Below, piece after piece: positions 1 to 12,722 of a DNA stretch of 64,000 bases. This stretch comes from Panopea generosa. Lineage: Eukaryota; Mollusca; Bivalvia; Adapedonta; Hiatellidae. Under the pieces are notes generated by a model. The model saw nothing but the letters and a program-made list of their open reading frames with translations. It was not told where the DNA came from and did not search any database. The stretch covers positions 53,291,353-53,355,352 of the forward strand of contig CM055899.1 of the NCBI GenBank assembly GCA_029582155.1, given 5' to 3'. Each line of letters starts with the position of its first letter. Position 1 is the stretch's first letter. A program made the position numbers and the translations under genes.

Positions 1-1180
1 ATTGTATTGAATGATTGTGGAGGCAATTTTAGAAAATACTATAGTTTTTATGGAATAAAATAAAAAAGAGTATGAGATAGTAACACAATTATACATACAA
101 TCATTTGCTTTATCCAGGTTGTTCCTTTCCAATTTCTTCCATCCTGTCCATATCCATCTCTAATGTAATAGATCCTGTCTCATCTCCATCTCCAGTACCA
201 CCAATGCCATCATTAACATTACCCGATATTTCATCAACATTATCATCATCAATATTATCACAACCATCATCAATATCATTATCATCATCAATTATCATTA
301 AGTATCTCTCACTGGTAAAGTCGTAGGTTCGAGCCAATTGTGGTCCAAAGACTTTTTTTCAGATTGTTGGCTTGTTACTTGCAGAATGACAGTGGTCCTG
401 TGCCGATTTATGTGCTTGGAGACTGCCCCAATACATATAAAAGGTGGATACCATATATAACCTGTAATGTGTTGTACATGATGTGCAACTCAACTTATTA
501 AATTTCTGTGTATTAATTTACTTTCTCTGTCACATCAAAGTAAACAAAATACGTCAAACGTTTTATATATGAATCATAACTATCATTTACAGATAAATGT
601 ACAATTGTATTGAATAATTGTGGAGGCAATTGTAGAAATACTATAGTTTTTATGAAATAAAATAAAGTATGAGATAGTTACACAATTATACCTACAATAA
701 TTTGCTTTATTCAGGTTGTTCCATCTCCATCTGATCTCCATCTCCAATATCATCCATCCTGTCCATATCCATCTCATATATATAAGATCCTGTCTCATTT
801 CCATCTCCAGTACCACCAATGCCATCGTTAACATTACCCGATAGTTCATCAACATAATCATCATCAATATTATCACAATCATCATCAATATCATTATCTT
901 CATAAATTATCATTAAATTTCTCTCACTGGTTAAGTCGTAGGTTCGAGCCAATTGTGGTCCAAAGGCTTTACTTTAGATTGTTGGCTTGTTACTTGAAGA
1001 ATGACAGTGGTCTTGTGCTGATTTATGTGCTTGTGGACTGCCCCCATACATAAAAGTTGGATACCATATATAACCAGTAATGTGTAGTAAATGGTGTTGA
1101 ACTCATCTCAATAATTTACTGTGAATTAATTTACTTTCTCTATCACATTAGATTAAACGAAATACTTCAAACGTTTTATA
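1..1180. repeat. Post-array block, copy matching 11384-12570
   Basis: The first two units share rare variants with the two units after array I. These are ATACATACAATC instead of ATACCTACAATC, CAAAGACTTT, CTTGGAGACTGCCCC, GATGTGCAACTCAACT, and in the second unit CGATAGTTCATC and TTGAAGAATGACAGTGGTC. The offset is about 11383-11389 bp. This marks the left window edge as lying just after another 55-bp array. Confidence 0.75.
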
Positions 1181-4100
1181 TATAAATCATAACTATCATT
1201 TACAGATAAATGTACAATTGTATTGAATAATTGTGGAGGTAATTGTATAAATACTATAGTTTTTATGAAATGAAATAAAATAAAATAAAGTATGAGATAG
1301 TAACACAATTATACCTACAATCATTTGCTTTATCCAGGTTGTTCCATCTCCAATCTCATCCATCCTTTCCATATCCATCTCCAATATATTAGATCCTGTC
1401 TCATCTCCATCTCCAGTACCACCAATGCCATCGTTAACATTACCCGATATTTCATCAACATTATCATCATCAATATTATCACAACCATCATCAATATCAA
1501 TACCATCATCAATTATCATAACGTATCTCTCACTGGTAAAGTCGTAGGTTCGAGCCAATTGTGATCCAAGGCTTTACTTCAGATTGTTGGCTTGTTACTT
1601 GCAGAATGACAGTGGTCCTGTGTTGATTTATGTGCTTGGGGACTGCCCCCATACATATACAAGTTGGATACCATATATAACCTGCAATGTGTTGTACATG
1701 ATGTTCAACTCAACTCAATAAATTATTGTGTATTAATTTACTGATTATATCACATCAAAGTAAATAAACTACTTCAAAAGTTTTATATAAATCATAACTA
1801 TAATTTACAGATAAATGTACAATTGTATTGAATGATTGTAGACGCAATTGTAGAAATTCTATAGTTTTTATGAAATAAAATAAAGTATGAGATAGTTACA
1901 CAATTATACCTACAATCATTTGCTTTATCCAGGTTGTTCCATCTCCAATTTCTTCCATCCTGTCCATATCCATCTCTAATGTATTAGATCCTGTCTCATC
2001 TCCTTCTCTAGTACCACCAATGCCATCGTTAACATTACCCGATATTTCATCAACATTATCATCATCAATATTATCACAATCATCATCAATATCATTATCA
2101 TCATCAATTATCATTACGTATCTCTCACTGGTAAAGTCGTAGGTTCGAGCCAATTGTGGTACAAAGGCTTTACTTCAGATTGTTGGCTTGTTACTTGCAG
2201 AATGACAGTGGTCCTGTGCCGATTTATGTGCTTGTGGACTGCCCCCATACATAAAAGTGGGATACCATATATAACCAGTTATGTGTTGTAAATGGTGTTG
2301 AACTCATCTCAATAAATTACTGTGTATTAATTTAATTTCTCTATCACATTAAAGAAAACGAAATACTTCAAACGTTTTATATATGAATCATAACTATCAT
2401 TTACAGATAAATGTACAATTGTATTGAATGATTGTGGAGGCAATAGTAGAAAATACTATAGTTTTTATGAAATAAAATAAAATAAAGTATGAGATAGTAA
2501 CACAATTATACCTACAATCATTTGCTTTATCCAGGTTGTTCCATCTCCATCTGATCTCCATCTCCAATCTCATCCATCCTGTATATATCCATCTCCAATA
2601 TATTAGATCCTGTCTCATCTCCATCTCAAATACCACCAATGCCATCGTTAACATTACCCGATATTTCATCAACATTATCATCATCAATATTATCACAATC
2701 ATCATCAATATCAATATCATTATCATCATAAAATATCATTAAGTATCTCTCACTGGTTAAGCCGTAGGTTCGAGCCAATTGTGGTCCAAAGACTTTACTT
2801 CAGATTGTTGGCTTGTTACTTGCTGAATGACAGTGGTCCTGTGCCCATTTATGTGCTTTGGGACAGCCCCAATACATATAAAAGTTGGATACAATCTATA
2901 ACCTGTAATGTGTTGTACATGATGTTCAACTCAACTCAATAAATTACTCTGTATTAATTTACTTTCTCTATCACATCAAAGTAAACAAAATATTTCAAAC
3001 GTTTTATATATAAATCATAACTATCATTTACAGATAAATGTACAATTGTATTGAATGATTGTGGAGGCAATTGTCGAAATACTATAGTTTTTATGAAATA
3101 AAAAAAAAAATGAGATAGTAACACAATTATACCTACAATCATTTGCTATATCCAGGTTGTTCCATCTCCAACTGATCTACATCTCCTATCTCATCCATCC
3201 TGTCCATATCCATCTCCATTTTATTAGATCCTGTCTCATCTCCATCTCCAGTACCACCAATGCCATCGTTAACATTACCCGATATTTCATCAACATTATC
3301 ATCAACAATATTATCACAACCATCATAAATTATCATTAAGTATCTCTCACTGGTAAAATCGTAGGTCGAGCCAATTGTGGTCCAAATGCTTTACTTCAGA
3401 TTGTTGGCTTGTTACTTGCAGAATGATAGTGGTCCTGTGCCGATTTATGTGCTTGGGGACTGCCCCCATACATATAAAAGTTGGATACCATTTATAACCT
3501 GTAATGTGTTCAACATGATGTTCAACTCAACTCAATAAATTATTGTGTATTAATTTACTGATTATATCACATCAAAGTAAACAAAATACTTCAAACGTTT
3601 TATATAAATCATAACTATCATTTACAGATAAATGTACAATTGCATTGAATGATTGTGGAGGCAATTTTTGAAATACTATAGTTTTTATGAAATAAAATAA
3701 AGAATGAGATAGTAACACAATTATACCTACAATCATTTGCTTTATCCAGGTTGTTCCATCTCCAATATCATCCATTCTGTCCATATCCATCTCCAATATA
3801 TTAGATCCTGTCTCATCTCCATCTCAAGTGCCACCAATGCCATCGTTAACATTATCCGATATTTCATCAACATTATCATCATCAATATTATCACAATCAT
3901 CATCAATATCATTATCATCATAAATTATCATTAAGTTTCTCTCATTGGTAAAGTCGTAGGTTCGAGCCAATTGTGGTCCAAAGGCTTTACTTCAGATTGT
4001 TGGCTTGTTACTTGCAGAATGACAGTGGTCCTGTGCCGATTTATGTGCTTGTGGACTGCCCCCATTCATAAAAGTGGGATACCATATATAACCAGTAATG

Positions 4101-7088
4101 TGTTGTAAATGGTGTTGAACTCATATCAATAAATTACTGTGTATTAATTTACTTTCTCTATCACAATAAAGTAAACAAAATACTTAAAACGTTTTATAAA
4201 TAAATCATAAATATCGTTTACAGATAAATGTACAATTGTATTGAATGATTGTGGACGCAATTGTAGAAAATATTCTAGTTTTTATGAAATAAAATAAAAT
4301 AAAGTATGAGATAGTAACACAATTATACCTACAATCATTTGCTTTATCCAGGTTTTTCCATCTCCATCTGATCTCCATCTCCTATCTCATCCATCCTGTC
4401 CATATCCATCTCCAATATATTAGATTATGTCTCATCTCCTGCTCCAGTACCACCAATACCATCGTTAATATTACCCAATATTTCATCAACATTATCATCA
4501 TCAATATTATCACAATCACCATCAATATCAATATCATCATCAATTATCATTAAGTATCTCTCACTGGTAAAGTCGTAGGTTCGAGCCAATTATGGTCCAA
4601 AGGCTTTACTTCAGATTGTTGGCTTGTAACTTGCAGAATGACAGTGGTCCTGTGCCCATTTATGTGCTTTGGGACAGCCCCCATACATATAAAAGTTGGA
4701 TACAATATATAACCTGTAATGTGTTGTACATGATGTTCAACTCAACTCAATAAATTATTGTGTATTAATTTACTGATTATATCACATCAAAGTAAACAAT
4801 ATACATCAAACGTTTTATATAAATCATAACTATCATTTACAGATAAATGTACAATTGTATTGAATGATTGTGGAGGCAATTGTCGAAATACTATAGTTTT
4901 TATGAAATAAAATAAAGAATGAGATAGTAATACAATTATACCTACAATCATTTGCTATATCCAGGTTGTTCCATCTCCAACTGATCTCCATCTCCTATCT
5001 TATCCATCCTGTCCATATCCATCTCCAATATATTAAATCCTGTCTCATCTCCATCTCCAGTACCACAAATGCCATCGTTAACATTACCCGATATTTCATC
5101 AACATTATCATCATCAATATTATCACAACCATCATAAATTATCATTAAGTATCTCTCACTGGTAAAATCGTAGATTAGAGACAATTGTGATCCAAATGCT
5201 TTACTTCAGATTGTTGGCTTGTTACTTGCAGAATGACAGTGGTCCTGTGCCAATTTATGTGCTTGGGGACTGCCCTCATACATATAAAAGTTGGATACCA
5301 TATATAACCTGCAATGTGTTGTACATGATGTTCAACTCAACTCAATAAATTATTGTGTATTAATTTACTGATTATATCACATCAAAGTAAACAAAATACT
5401 TCAAACGTTTTATATAAATCATAACTATCATTTACAGATAAATGTACAATTGTACTGAATGATTGTGGACGCAATTGCAAAAATACTATAGTTTTTATGA
5501 AATAAAATAAAGTATGAGATAGTAACACAATTATACCTACAATCATTTGCTTTATCCAGGTTGTTGCATCTCCATCTGATCTCCATCTCCAATATCATCC
5601 ATTCTGTCCATATCCATCTCCAATATATTAGATCCTGTCTCATCTCCATCTCAAGTACCACCAATGCCATCGTTAACATTACCCGATATTTCATCAACAT
5701 TATCATCATCAATATTATCACAATCATCATCAATATCAATATCATTATCATCATAAATTATCATTAAGTTTCTCTCACTGGTAAAGTCGTAGGTTCGAGC
5801 CAATTGTTGTCCAAAGGCTTTACTTCAGATTGTTGGCTTGTTACTTGCAGAATGACAGTGGTCCTGTGCCCATTTATGTGCTTGGGGACTGCCCCCATAC
5901 ATATAAAAGTTGGATACCATATATAACCTGCAATGTGTGGTACATGATGTTCAACTCAACTCAATAAATTATTGTGTATTAATTTACTGATTATATCACA
6001 TGAAAGTAAACAAAATACTTCAAACGTTTTATAAAAATCATAACTATTATTTACAGATAAATGTACAATTGCATTGAATGATTGTGGACGCAATTGTAGA
6101 AATACTATAGTTTTTATGAAATAAAATAAAGTATGAGATAGTAACACAATTATACCTACAATCATTTGCTTTATCCAGTTGTTCCATCTCCATCTCCAAT
6201 ATTATCCATTCTGTCCATATCCATCTCCAATATATTAGATCCTGTCTCATCTCCATCTCAAGTACCACCAATACCATCGTTAACATTACCCGATATTTCA
6301 TCAACATTATCATCATCAATATTATCACAATCATCATCAATATCATAATCATCATAAATTATCATTAAGTATCTCTCACTGGTAAAGTCGTAGGTTCGAG
6401 CCAATTGTGGTCCAAAGGCTTTACTTCAGATTATTGGCTTGTTACTTGCAGAATGACAGAGGTCCTGTGCCGATTGATGTGCTTTTGGACTGCCCCCATA
6501 CATAAAAGTGGGATACCATATATAACCAGTAATGTGTTGTAAATGGTGTTGAACTCATATCAATAAATTATTGTGTATTAATTTACTTTCTCTATCACAT
6601 TAAAGTAAACGAAATACTTCAAACGTTTGATATATAAATCATAATTATCGTTTACAGATAAATGTACAATTGTATTGAATGATTGTGGAGGCAATTGTAG
6701 AAAATATTATAGTTTTTATGAAATAAAATAAAATAAAGTATGAGATAGTAACACAATTATACCTACAATCATTTGCTATATCCAGGTTGTTCCATCTCCA
6801 ATCTCATCCATCCTGTCCATATCCATCTCCAATATATTAGATCCTGTCTCATCTCCACCTCCAGTACCACCAATGCCATCATTAACATTACCCAATATTA
6901 TCACAACCATTATCAATATCATCATAAATTAACATTAAGTATCTCTCACTGGTAAAGTCGTAGGTTCGAGCCAATTGTGGTCCAAATGCTTTACTTCAGA
7001 TTGTTGGCTTGTTATTTGCAGAATGACAGTTGTCCTGTGCCGATTTATGTGCTTGGGGACTGCCCCCATACATATAAAAGTTGGATAC
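1..7088. repeat. Long-unit (~608 bp) satellite, segment I
   Basis: Head-to-tail copies of an AT-rich unit, all in the same orientation. The first copy is cut by the window edge. Later copies start (at the ACAATTGTATTGAATG motif) near 601, 1214, 1819, 2415, 3042, 3635, 4232, 4851, 5445, 6065 and 6665, giving periods of 593-627 bp. The last copy is interrupted by the first 55-bp array. Length differences come mainly from a 17-bp direct-repeat deletion in the CATCTCC region, gains and losses of TCA triplets, and 5-bp steps in an AAAAT run. No open frame looks genic: the frames of 60-120 codons fall over the triplet tract and recur in every copy. The first two copies (1-1180) closely resemble 11384-12570. 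Confidence 0.96.
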
Positions 7089-7360
7089 CATATATAACCT
7101 GTAATGTGTTATGAATGGTGCCTCCACCCTCCACCCAATGCAACTGGTACCATGTATAACATGCTATGTGTTGTTGATGGTACCTCCAAGCTCCACCCAC
7201 AGCACATGGAGTCATATATAACCTGTAATGTGTTGTGGATGGTACCTCCACTACCACCCACAGCACCTGGTGTCATATATAACCTTTAATGTGTTGTGGA
7301 TGGTGTCATCGTCTTCCACCAACAGCACCTGGAGCCATATATAACATGTAATGTGTTGTT

Positions 7361-7810
7361 GAAGGTGCCTCCACCCACAACACTTTGTGCCATATATAAC
7401 CTGTAATGTGTTGTGAATGGTGCTTTCACCCACAGCACCTGGTGCCATATATAACCTGTTATGTGTTGTTGCAGGTGCCTCCACCCTCCACCCACAGCAA
7501 CTTGTGCCATATATAACCTGTAATGTGTTGTTGAAGGTGCCTCCACCCACATCACTTTGTGCCATATATAACCTGTAATGTGTTGTGAATGGTGCTTTCA
7601 CCCACAGCACCTGGTGCCATATATAACCTGTTATGTGTTGTTGCAGGTGCCTCCACCCTCCACCCACAGCAACTTGTGCCATATATAACCTGTAATGTGT
7701 TGTTGAAGGTGCCTCCACCCACATCACTTTGTGCCATATATAACCTGTAATGTGTTGTGAATGGTGCTTCCACCCACAGCACCTGGTGCCATATATAACC
7801 TGTTATGTGT
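7361..7810. repeat. 172-bp trimer higher-order repeat in array I left edge
   Basis: A set of three monomers (55+55+62 bp) is repeated at a 172-bp step from 7361 to 7533 to 7705, the last copy being partial. Diagnostic bases are CACTTTGTGCC, GTGCTTTCACC/GTGCTTCCACC, CTGTTATGTG and GTTGCAGGTGCC. A related set lies at about 57730-58000 in array III with the same 172-bp step. Confidence 0.85.
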
Positions 7811-8289
7811 TGTAAATGGTGCATCCACCCACAGCACCTGGTGCCATATATAACCTGTAATGTGTTGTTGAAGGTGCCTCCATCCACAGCACCTTGTGCC
7901 ATATATAACATATAGTGTGTTGTGAATGATGCCTCCACCCACGGCGCCTGGTGCCATATATAACCTGTAATGTGTTGTTCATGGTGCCTCCACCAACGGC
8001 ACCTAGTGCCATATATAGCCTGTAATGTGTTGTGAATGATGCCTCCACCCTCCACCCACAGCACCTTGTGCCAAATATAACCAGTAATGTGTTGTTGATG
8101 GTGCCTCCACCATCCACCCACAGCACCTTGTGCCATATATAACCTGTAATGTGTTGTTGATGGTGCCTCCACCCTCCACCCACAGCACCTTGTGCCATAT
8201 ATAACCTGTAAAATGTTATGGATGGTGCCTCCACCCTCCACCCACAGCACCTTGTGCCATATATAACCTGTAATGTGTTGTGAATGGTG

Positions 8290-10040
8290 CCTCCATCCAC
8301 AGCACCTGGTGCCGTATGTAACCTGCAATGTGTTGTTGAAGGTGCCTCCACCCACAGCACCTTGTGCCATATATCACCTGTAATGTGTTGTGAATGGTGC
8401 CTCCACCCACAGCAGCTGGTGCCATATATAACCTGTTATGTGTTTTGAATGGTGCCTCCACCCACAGCACCTTGTGCCATATATAACCTGTAATGTGTTG
8501 TGAATGGTGCCTCCAACCACAGCACCGTATGCCATATATAACCTGTAATGTGTTGTTGAAGGTGCCTCCACCCACAGCACCTTGTGCCATATATAACCTG
8601 TAATGTGTTGTGAATGGTGCCTCCACCCACAGCACCTGGTGCCATATATAACCTGCAATGTGTTGTTTAAGGTGCCTCCACCCACAGCACCTTGTGCCAT
8701 ATATAACCTGTAATCTGTTGTGAATGGTGCCTCCACCCACAGCACCTGGTGCCATATATAACCTGTAATGTCTTGTGAATGGTGCCTCCACCCACAGCAC
8801 CTTGTGCCATATATAACCTGTAATGTGTTGTTGAAGGTGCCTCCACCCACAACACCTTGTGCCATATATAACCTGTAACGTGTTGTGAATGGTGTCTCCA
8901 CCTACAGCACCTGGTGCCATATATAACCTGTAACATGTTGTTGAAAGTGCCTCCACCCACAGCACCTTTTGCCATATATAACCTGTAATGTGTTGTGAAT
9001 GGTGCCTCCACCCACAGCACCTTGTGCCATATATAACCTGTAATGTGTTGTTGAAGGTGCTTCCACCCACAGCACCTTGTGCCATATATAACCTGTAATG
9101 TGCTGTGAATGGTGCCTCCACCCACAGCACCTTGTGCCATATATAACCTGTAATGTGTTGTTGAAGGTGCCTCCACCCACAGCACCTTGCGCCATATATA
9201 ACCTGTAATGTGTTGTGAATAGTGCCTCCACCCACAGCACCTTGTGCCATATATAACCTGTAATGTGTTGTGAATGGTGCCTCCACCCACAGCACCTTGT
9301 GCCATATATAACCTGTAATATGATGTTGAAGGTGCCTCCACCCACATCACCTTGTGCCATATATAACCTGTAATGTGTTGTTGAATGTGCGTCCACCCAC
9401 AGCACCTTGTGCCATATATAACCTGTAATGTGTTGTGAATGGTGCCTCCACCCACAGCACCTGGTGCCATATATAAACTGCAATGTGTTGTTGAAGGTGC
9501 CTCCACCCACAGCACCTTGTGCCATATATAACCTGTAATGTGTTGTGAATGGTGCCTTCATCGACAGCACCTTGTGCCATATATAACCTGTAATGTGTTG
9601 TGAATGGTGCCTCCACCCACAGCACCTGGTGCCATATATAACCTGTAATGTGTTGTGAATGGTGCCTCCACCCACAGCACCTTGTGCCATATATAACCTG
9701 TAATGTGTTGTGAATGGTGCCTCCACCCACAGCACCTGGTGCCATATATAACCTGTAATGTGTTGTGAATTGTGCCTCCACCCACAGCACCTTGTGCCAT
9801 ATATAACCTGTAATGTGTTGTGAATGGGATCTCCACCCACAGCACCTTGTGCCATATATAACCTGTAATGTGTTGTGAATGGTGCCTCCACCCACAGCAC
9901 CTGGTGCCATATATAACCTGTAATGTGTTGTGAATGGTGCATCCACCAACAGCACCTTGTGCCATATATAACCTGTAATGTGTTGTGAATGGTGCTTACA
10001 CCAACAGCACCTGGTGCCATATATAACCTATAATGTGTTG
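8290..10040. repeat. Homogeneous 55-bp core of array I
   Basis: About 32 consecutive 55-bp monomers without the 7-bp CCTCCAC addition. Two subtypes interleave (GTGAATGGTGCC and GTTGAAGGTGCC), together with CACCTTGTGCC or CACCTGGTGCC endings. Copies differ from the consensus by few bases, unlike the array edges. Confidence 0.85.
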
Positions 10041-10282
10041 TTGATGGTGCCTCCACCCTCCAACCACAGCACCTGATGCCATATATAACCTGTAATGTGT
10101 TGTTGATGGTGAAAACACCCTCCACCCACAGCACCTTGTGCCATATATAACCTATAAAATGTTGTGGATGGTGCCTCGACCCTCCACACACAGCACCTTG
10201 TGAAATATTTAACCTGTAATGTGTTGTGAATGGTGCCCCCACCCACAGCACCTGGTGCCATATATAACCTGTAATGTGTTGT

Positions 10283-10712
10283 GAATGTTGCCTCCACCCA
10301 CAGCACCTTGTGCCATATATAACCTGTAATGTGTTGTGAATGTTGCCTCCACCCTTCACCCACAGCACCTGGTGCCATATATAACCTGCAATGTGTTGTG
10401 AATGGTGCCTCCCCCAACAGCACCTGGTGCCATATATAACCTGTAATGTGTTGTTGAATGTGCTTCCACCCTCCACCCACAGCACCTGGTGCCATATATA
10501 ACCTGTAATGTGTTGTGAATGTTGCCTCCACCCACAGCACCTTGTGCCATATATAACCTGTAATGTGTTGTGAATGTTGCCTCCACCCTTCACCCACAGC
10601 ACCTGGTGCCATATATAACCTGCAATGTGTTGTGAATGGTGCCTCCCCCAACAGCACCTGGTGCAATATATAACCTGTAATGTGTTGTTGAATGTGCTTC
10701 CACCCTCCACCC
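10283..10712. repeat. 234-bp tetramer higher-order repeat in array I right edge
   Basis: Four monomers (55+62+55+62 bp) are duplicated at a 234-bp step (10283 and 10517). Shared marks are GAATGTTGCCTCC, CACCCTTCACCC, GTGCCTCCCCCAACAGC and TTGAATGTGCTTCC. The two copies are nearly identical, so the event is recent relative to the divergence of neighbouring monomers. Confidence 0.85.
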
Positions 10713-10750
10713 ACAGCACATGGTGCTATATATAACCTGTAATGTGTTGT

Positions 10751-11255
10751 GAATGGTTCTTCCACCCTCCACCCACAGCACCTGGTGCCATATATAACCA
10801 GTTATGTGTGCTATATATAACCTGCAATGTGTTGTTGATGGTGCTTCAACCCTCCACCCACAGAAACTGGTGCCATATATAACCTGTAATTTGTTGTGAA
10901 TGGTACCTCCTACCTCCACCCTCAGCACCTTGTGACATATATAACCTATAATGTGTTGTGAATGGTGCTTCGACCCACAGCACCTGGTGCCATATATAAC
11001 CTGTAATGTATTGTTGAATGTGCCTTGACCCTCCACCCACAGCACCTTGTGCGATATATTACCTGTAATGTGTTGTGAATGGTGCATCCATCCACAGCAC
11101 CTGGGGCCATATATAACCTGTAATGTGTTGTTCAAGGTGCCTCCACCCTCCACCTACAGCACCTTGTGCCATATATAACCTGTAATGTATTGTTGATGGT
11201 GCTTCCGACTTCCACCCACAGCACCTTGTGCCATATATAACCTGTAATGTGCTGT
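10751..11255. repeat. Right edge of array I, shared with array II
   Basis: This edge and 37299-37920 have the same order of odd monomers: GAATGGTTCTTCC, a truncated monomer (TTATGTGTGCTATATATAAC), CACAGAAACTGGTGCC, CTGTAATTTGTTG, TGACATATATAACC, TGCGATATAT and GCTTCCGACTTCC. The array II version is longer by about 117 bp, which equals one 55- plus one 62-bp monomer. Array III lacks this edge. Confidence 0.85.
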
Positions 11256-12722
11256 ACATGATGTTCAACTTAACTCAATAAATTAATGTGTATTAATTAA
11301 CTTTCTCTATCACATCAAAGTAAACAAAATACTTCAAACGTTTTATATATAAATCATAACTATCATTTACAGATAAATGTACAACTGTATTGAATGATTG
11401 TGGAGGCAATTTTAGAAAATACTATAGTTTTTATGAAATAAAATAAAATAGAGTACGAGATAGTAACACAATTATACATACAATCATTTGCTTTATCCAG
11501 GTTGTTCCATCTCCAATCTCTTCCATCCTGCCCATATCAATCTCCAATATATAAGATCCTGTCTCATCTCCATATCAAGTACCACCAATGCCATCGTTAA
11601 AATTACATGATAGTTCATCAACATTATCATAATCAATATTATCACAATCATCATCAATATCAATATCATAATCATCATAAATTATCATTAAATATCTCTC
11701 ACGGAAAAAGTCGTATGTTCGAGCCAATTGTGGCCCAAAGACTTTTTTCAGATTGTTGGCTTGTTACTTGCAGAATGACAGTGGTCCTGTGCCGATTTAT
11801 GTGCTTGGAGACTGCCCCCATACATATAAAAGTTGGATACCATATATAACCTGTAATGTGTTGTACATGATGTGCAACTCAACTGACTAAATTACTGTGT
11901 ATTAATTTATTTTCTCTGTCACATCAAAGTTAACAAAATACTTCAAACGTTTTATATATGAATCATAACTATCATTTACAGATAAATGTACAATTGTATT
12001 GAATAATTGTAGAGGCAATTGTAGAAATACTATAGTTTTTAAGAAATAAAATAAAGTATGAGAAAGTTACACAATTATACCTACAATCATTTGCTTTATC
12101 CAGGTTGATCCATCTCCATCTGATCTCCATCTCCAATATCATCCATCCTGTCCATATCCATCTCCTATATATTAGATCCTGTCGCATCTCCATCTCCAGT
12201 ACCACCAATGCCATCGTTAACATTACCCGATAGTTCATCAACATTATCATCATCAATATTATCACAATCATCATCAATTTCATTATCATCATAACTTATC
12301 ATTAAGTATCTCTCACTGGTTAAGTCGTAGGTTCGAGCCAATTGTGGTCCAAAGGAGTTACTTCAGATTGTTGGCTTGTTATTTGAAGAATGACAGTGGT
12401 CTTGTGCTGATTTATGTGCTTGTGGACTGCCCCCATACATAAAAGAGGGATACCATATATAACCAGTAATGTGTTGTAAATGGTGTTGAAATCATCTCAA
12501 TAATTTACTGTGTATTAATTTACATTCTCTATCACAATAAAGTAAACGAAATACTTCAAACGTATTATATATAAATCATGACTATCATTTACAGATAAAT
12601 GTACAATTGTATTGAATGATTGTAGAGGCAATTGTAGAAAATACTATAGTTTTTATGAAATAAAATAAAGTATGAGATAGTAACACAATTATACCTACAT
12701 TCATTTGCATTAACTAGGTTGT

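Larger units (their letters stand above)
7089..11255. repeat. 55-bp satellite array I
   Basis: About 74 tandem copies of a 55-bp monomer that begins CATATATAACCTGTAATGTG and continues TTGTGAATGGTGCCTCCACC or TTGTTGAAGGTGCCTCCACC, then CACAGCACCTTGTGC. The consensus has 26 G+C in 55 bases, richer than the surrounding AT-rich units. A 62-bp form carries an extra CCTCCAC. The middle (about 8290-10040) is almost pure 55-bp copies, while both edges mix 55- and 62-bp forms. The minus strand has no stop codon in any frame of the consensus, so long overlapping frames (for example 8902-10719, 605 codons) appear. I read these as by-products of the repeat. Confidence 0.96.

Noticed and set aside
707-952. 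Recurring ~83-codon Asp-rich minus-strand frame (MARTYDFTSER...), present in most long units
   Set aside because: It opens on TTG, lies over a triplet tract that is also open on the plus strand, changes frame with the 17-bp indel, and recurs as tandem repeat. No gene context.
980-1012. Splice-acceptor-like TTGTTACTTG(C/A)AG before AATGAC in each unit
   Set aside because: It resembles a 3' splice site but has no supporting exon, frame or donor, and repeats identically in tandem. Chance resemblance is sufficient.
1-7088. Long units as LTRs or transposon terminal repeats
   Set aside because: Units are directly adjacent head-to-tail with no internal coding region, primer-binding site or target duplications. 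Simple tandem organisation explains them.
8902-10719. 605-codon minus-strand frame as a repetitive protein gene
   Set aside because: All three minus frames are open because the monomer lacks stops. There is no bounded start or stop context, and no frame is favoured over the others.
7089-11255. CRISPR-like array (regular direct repeats)
   Set aside because: Whole 55-bp monomers repeat with no unique spacers and no cas genes. The pattern is satellite DNA.
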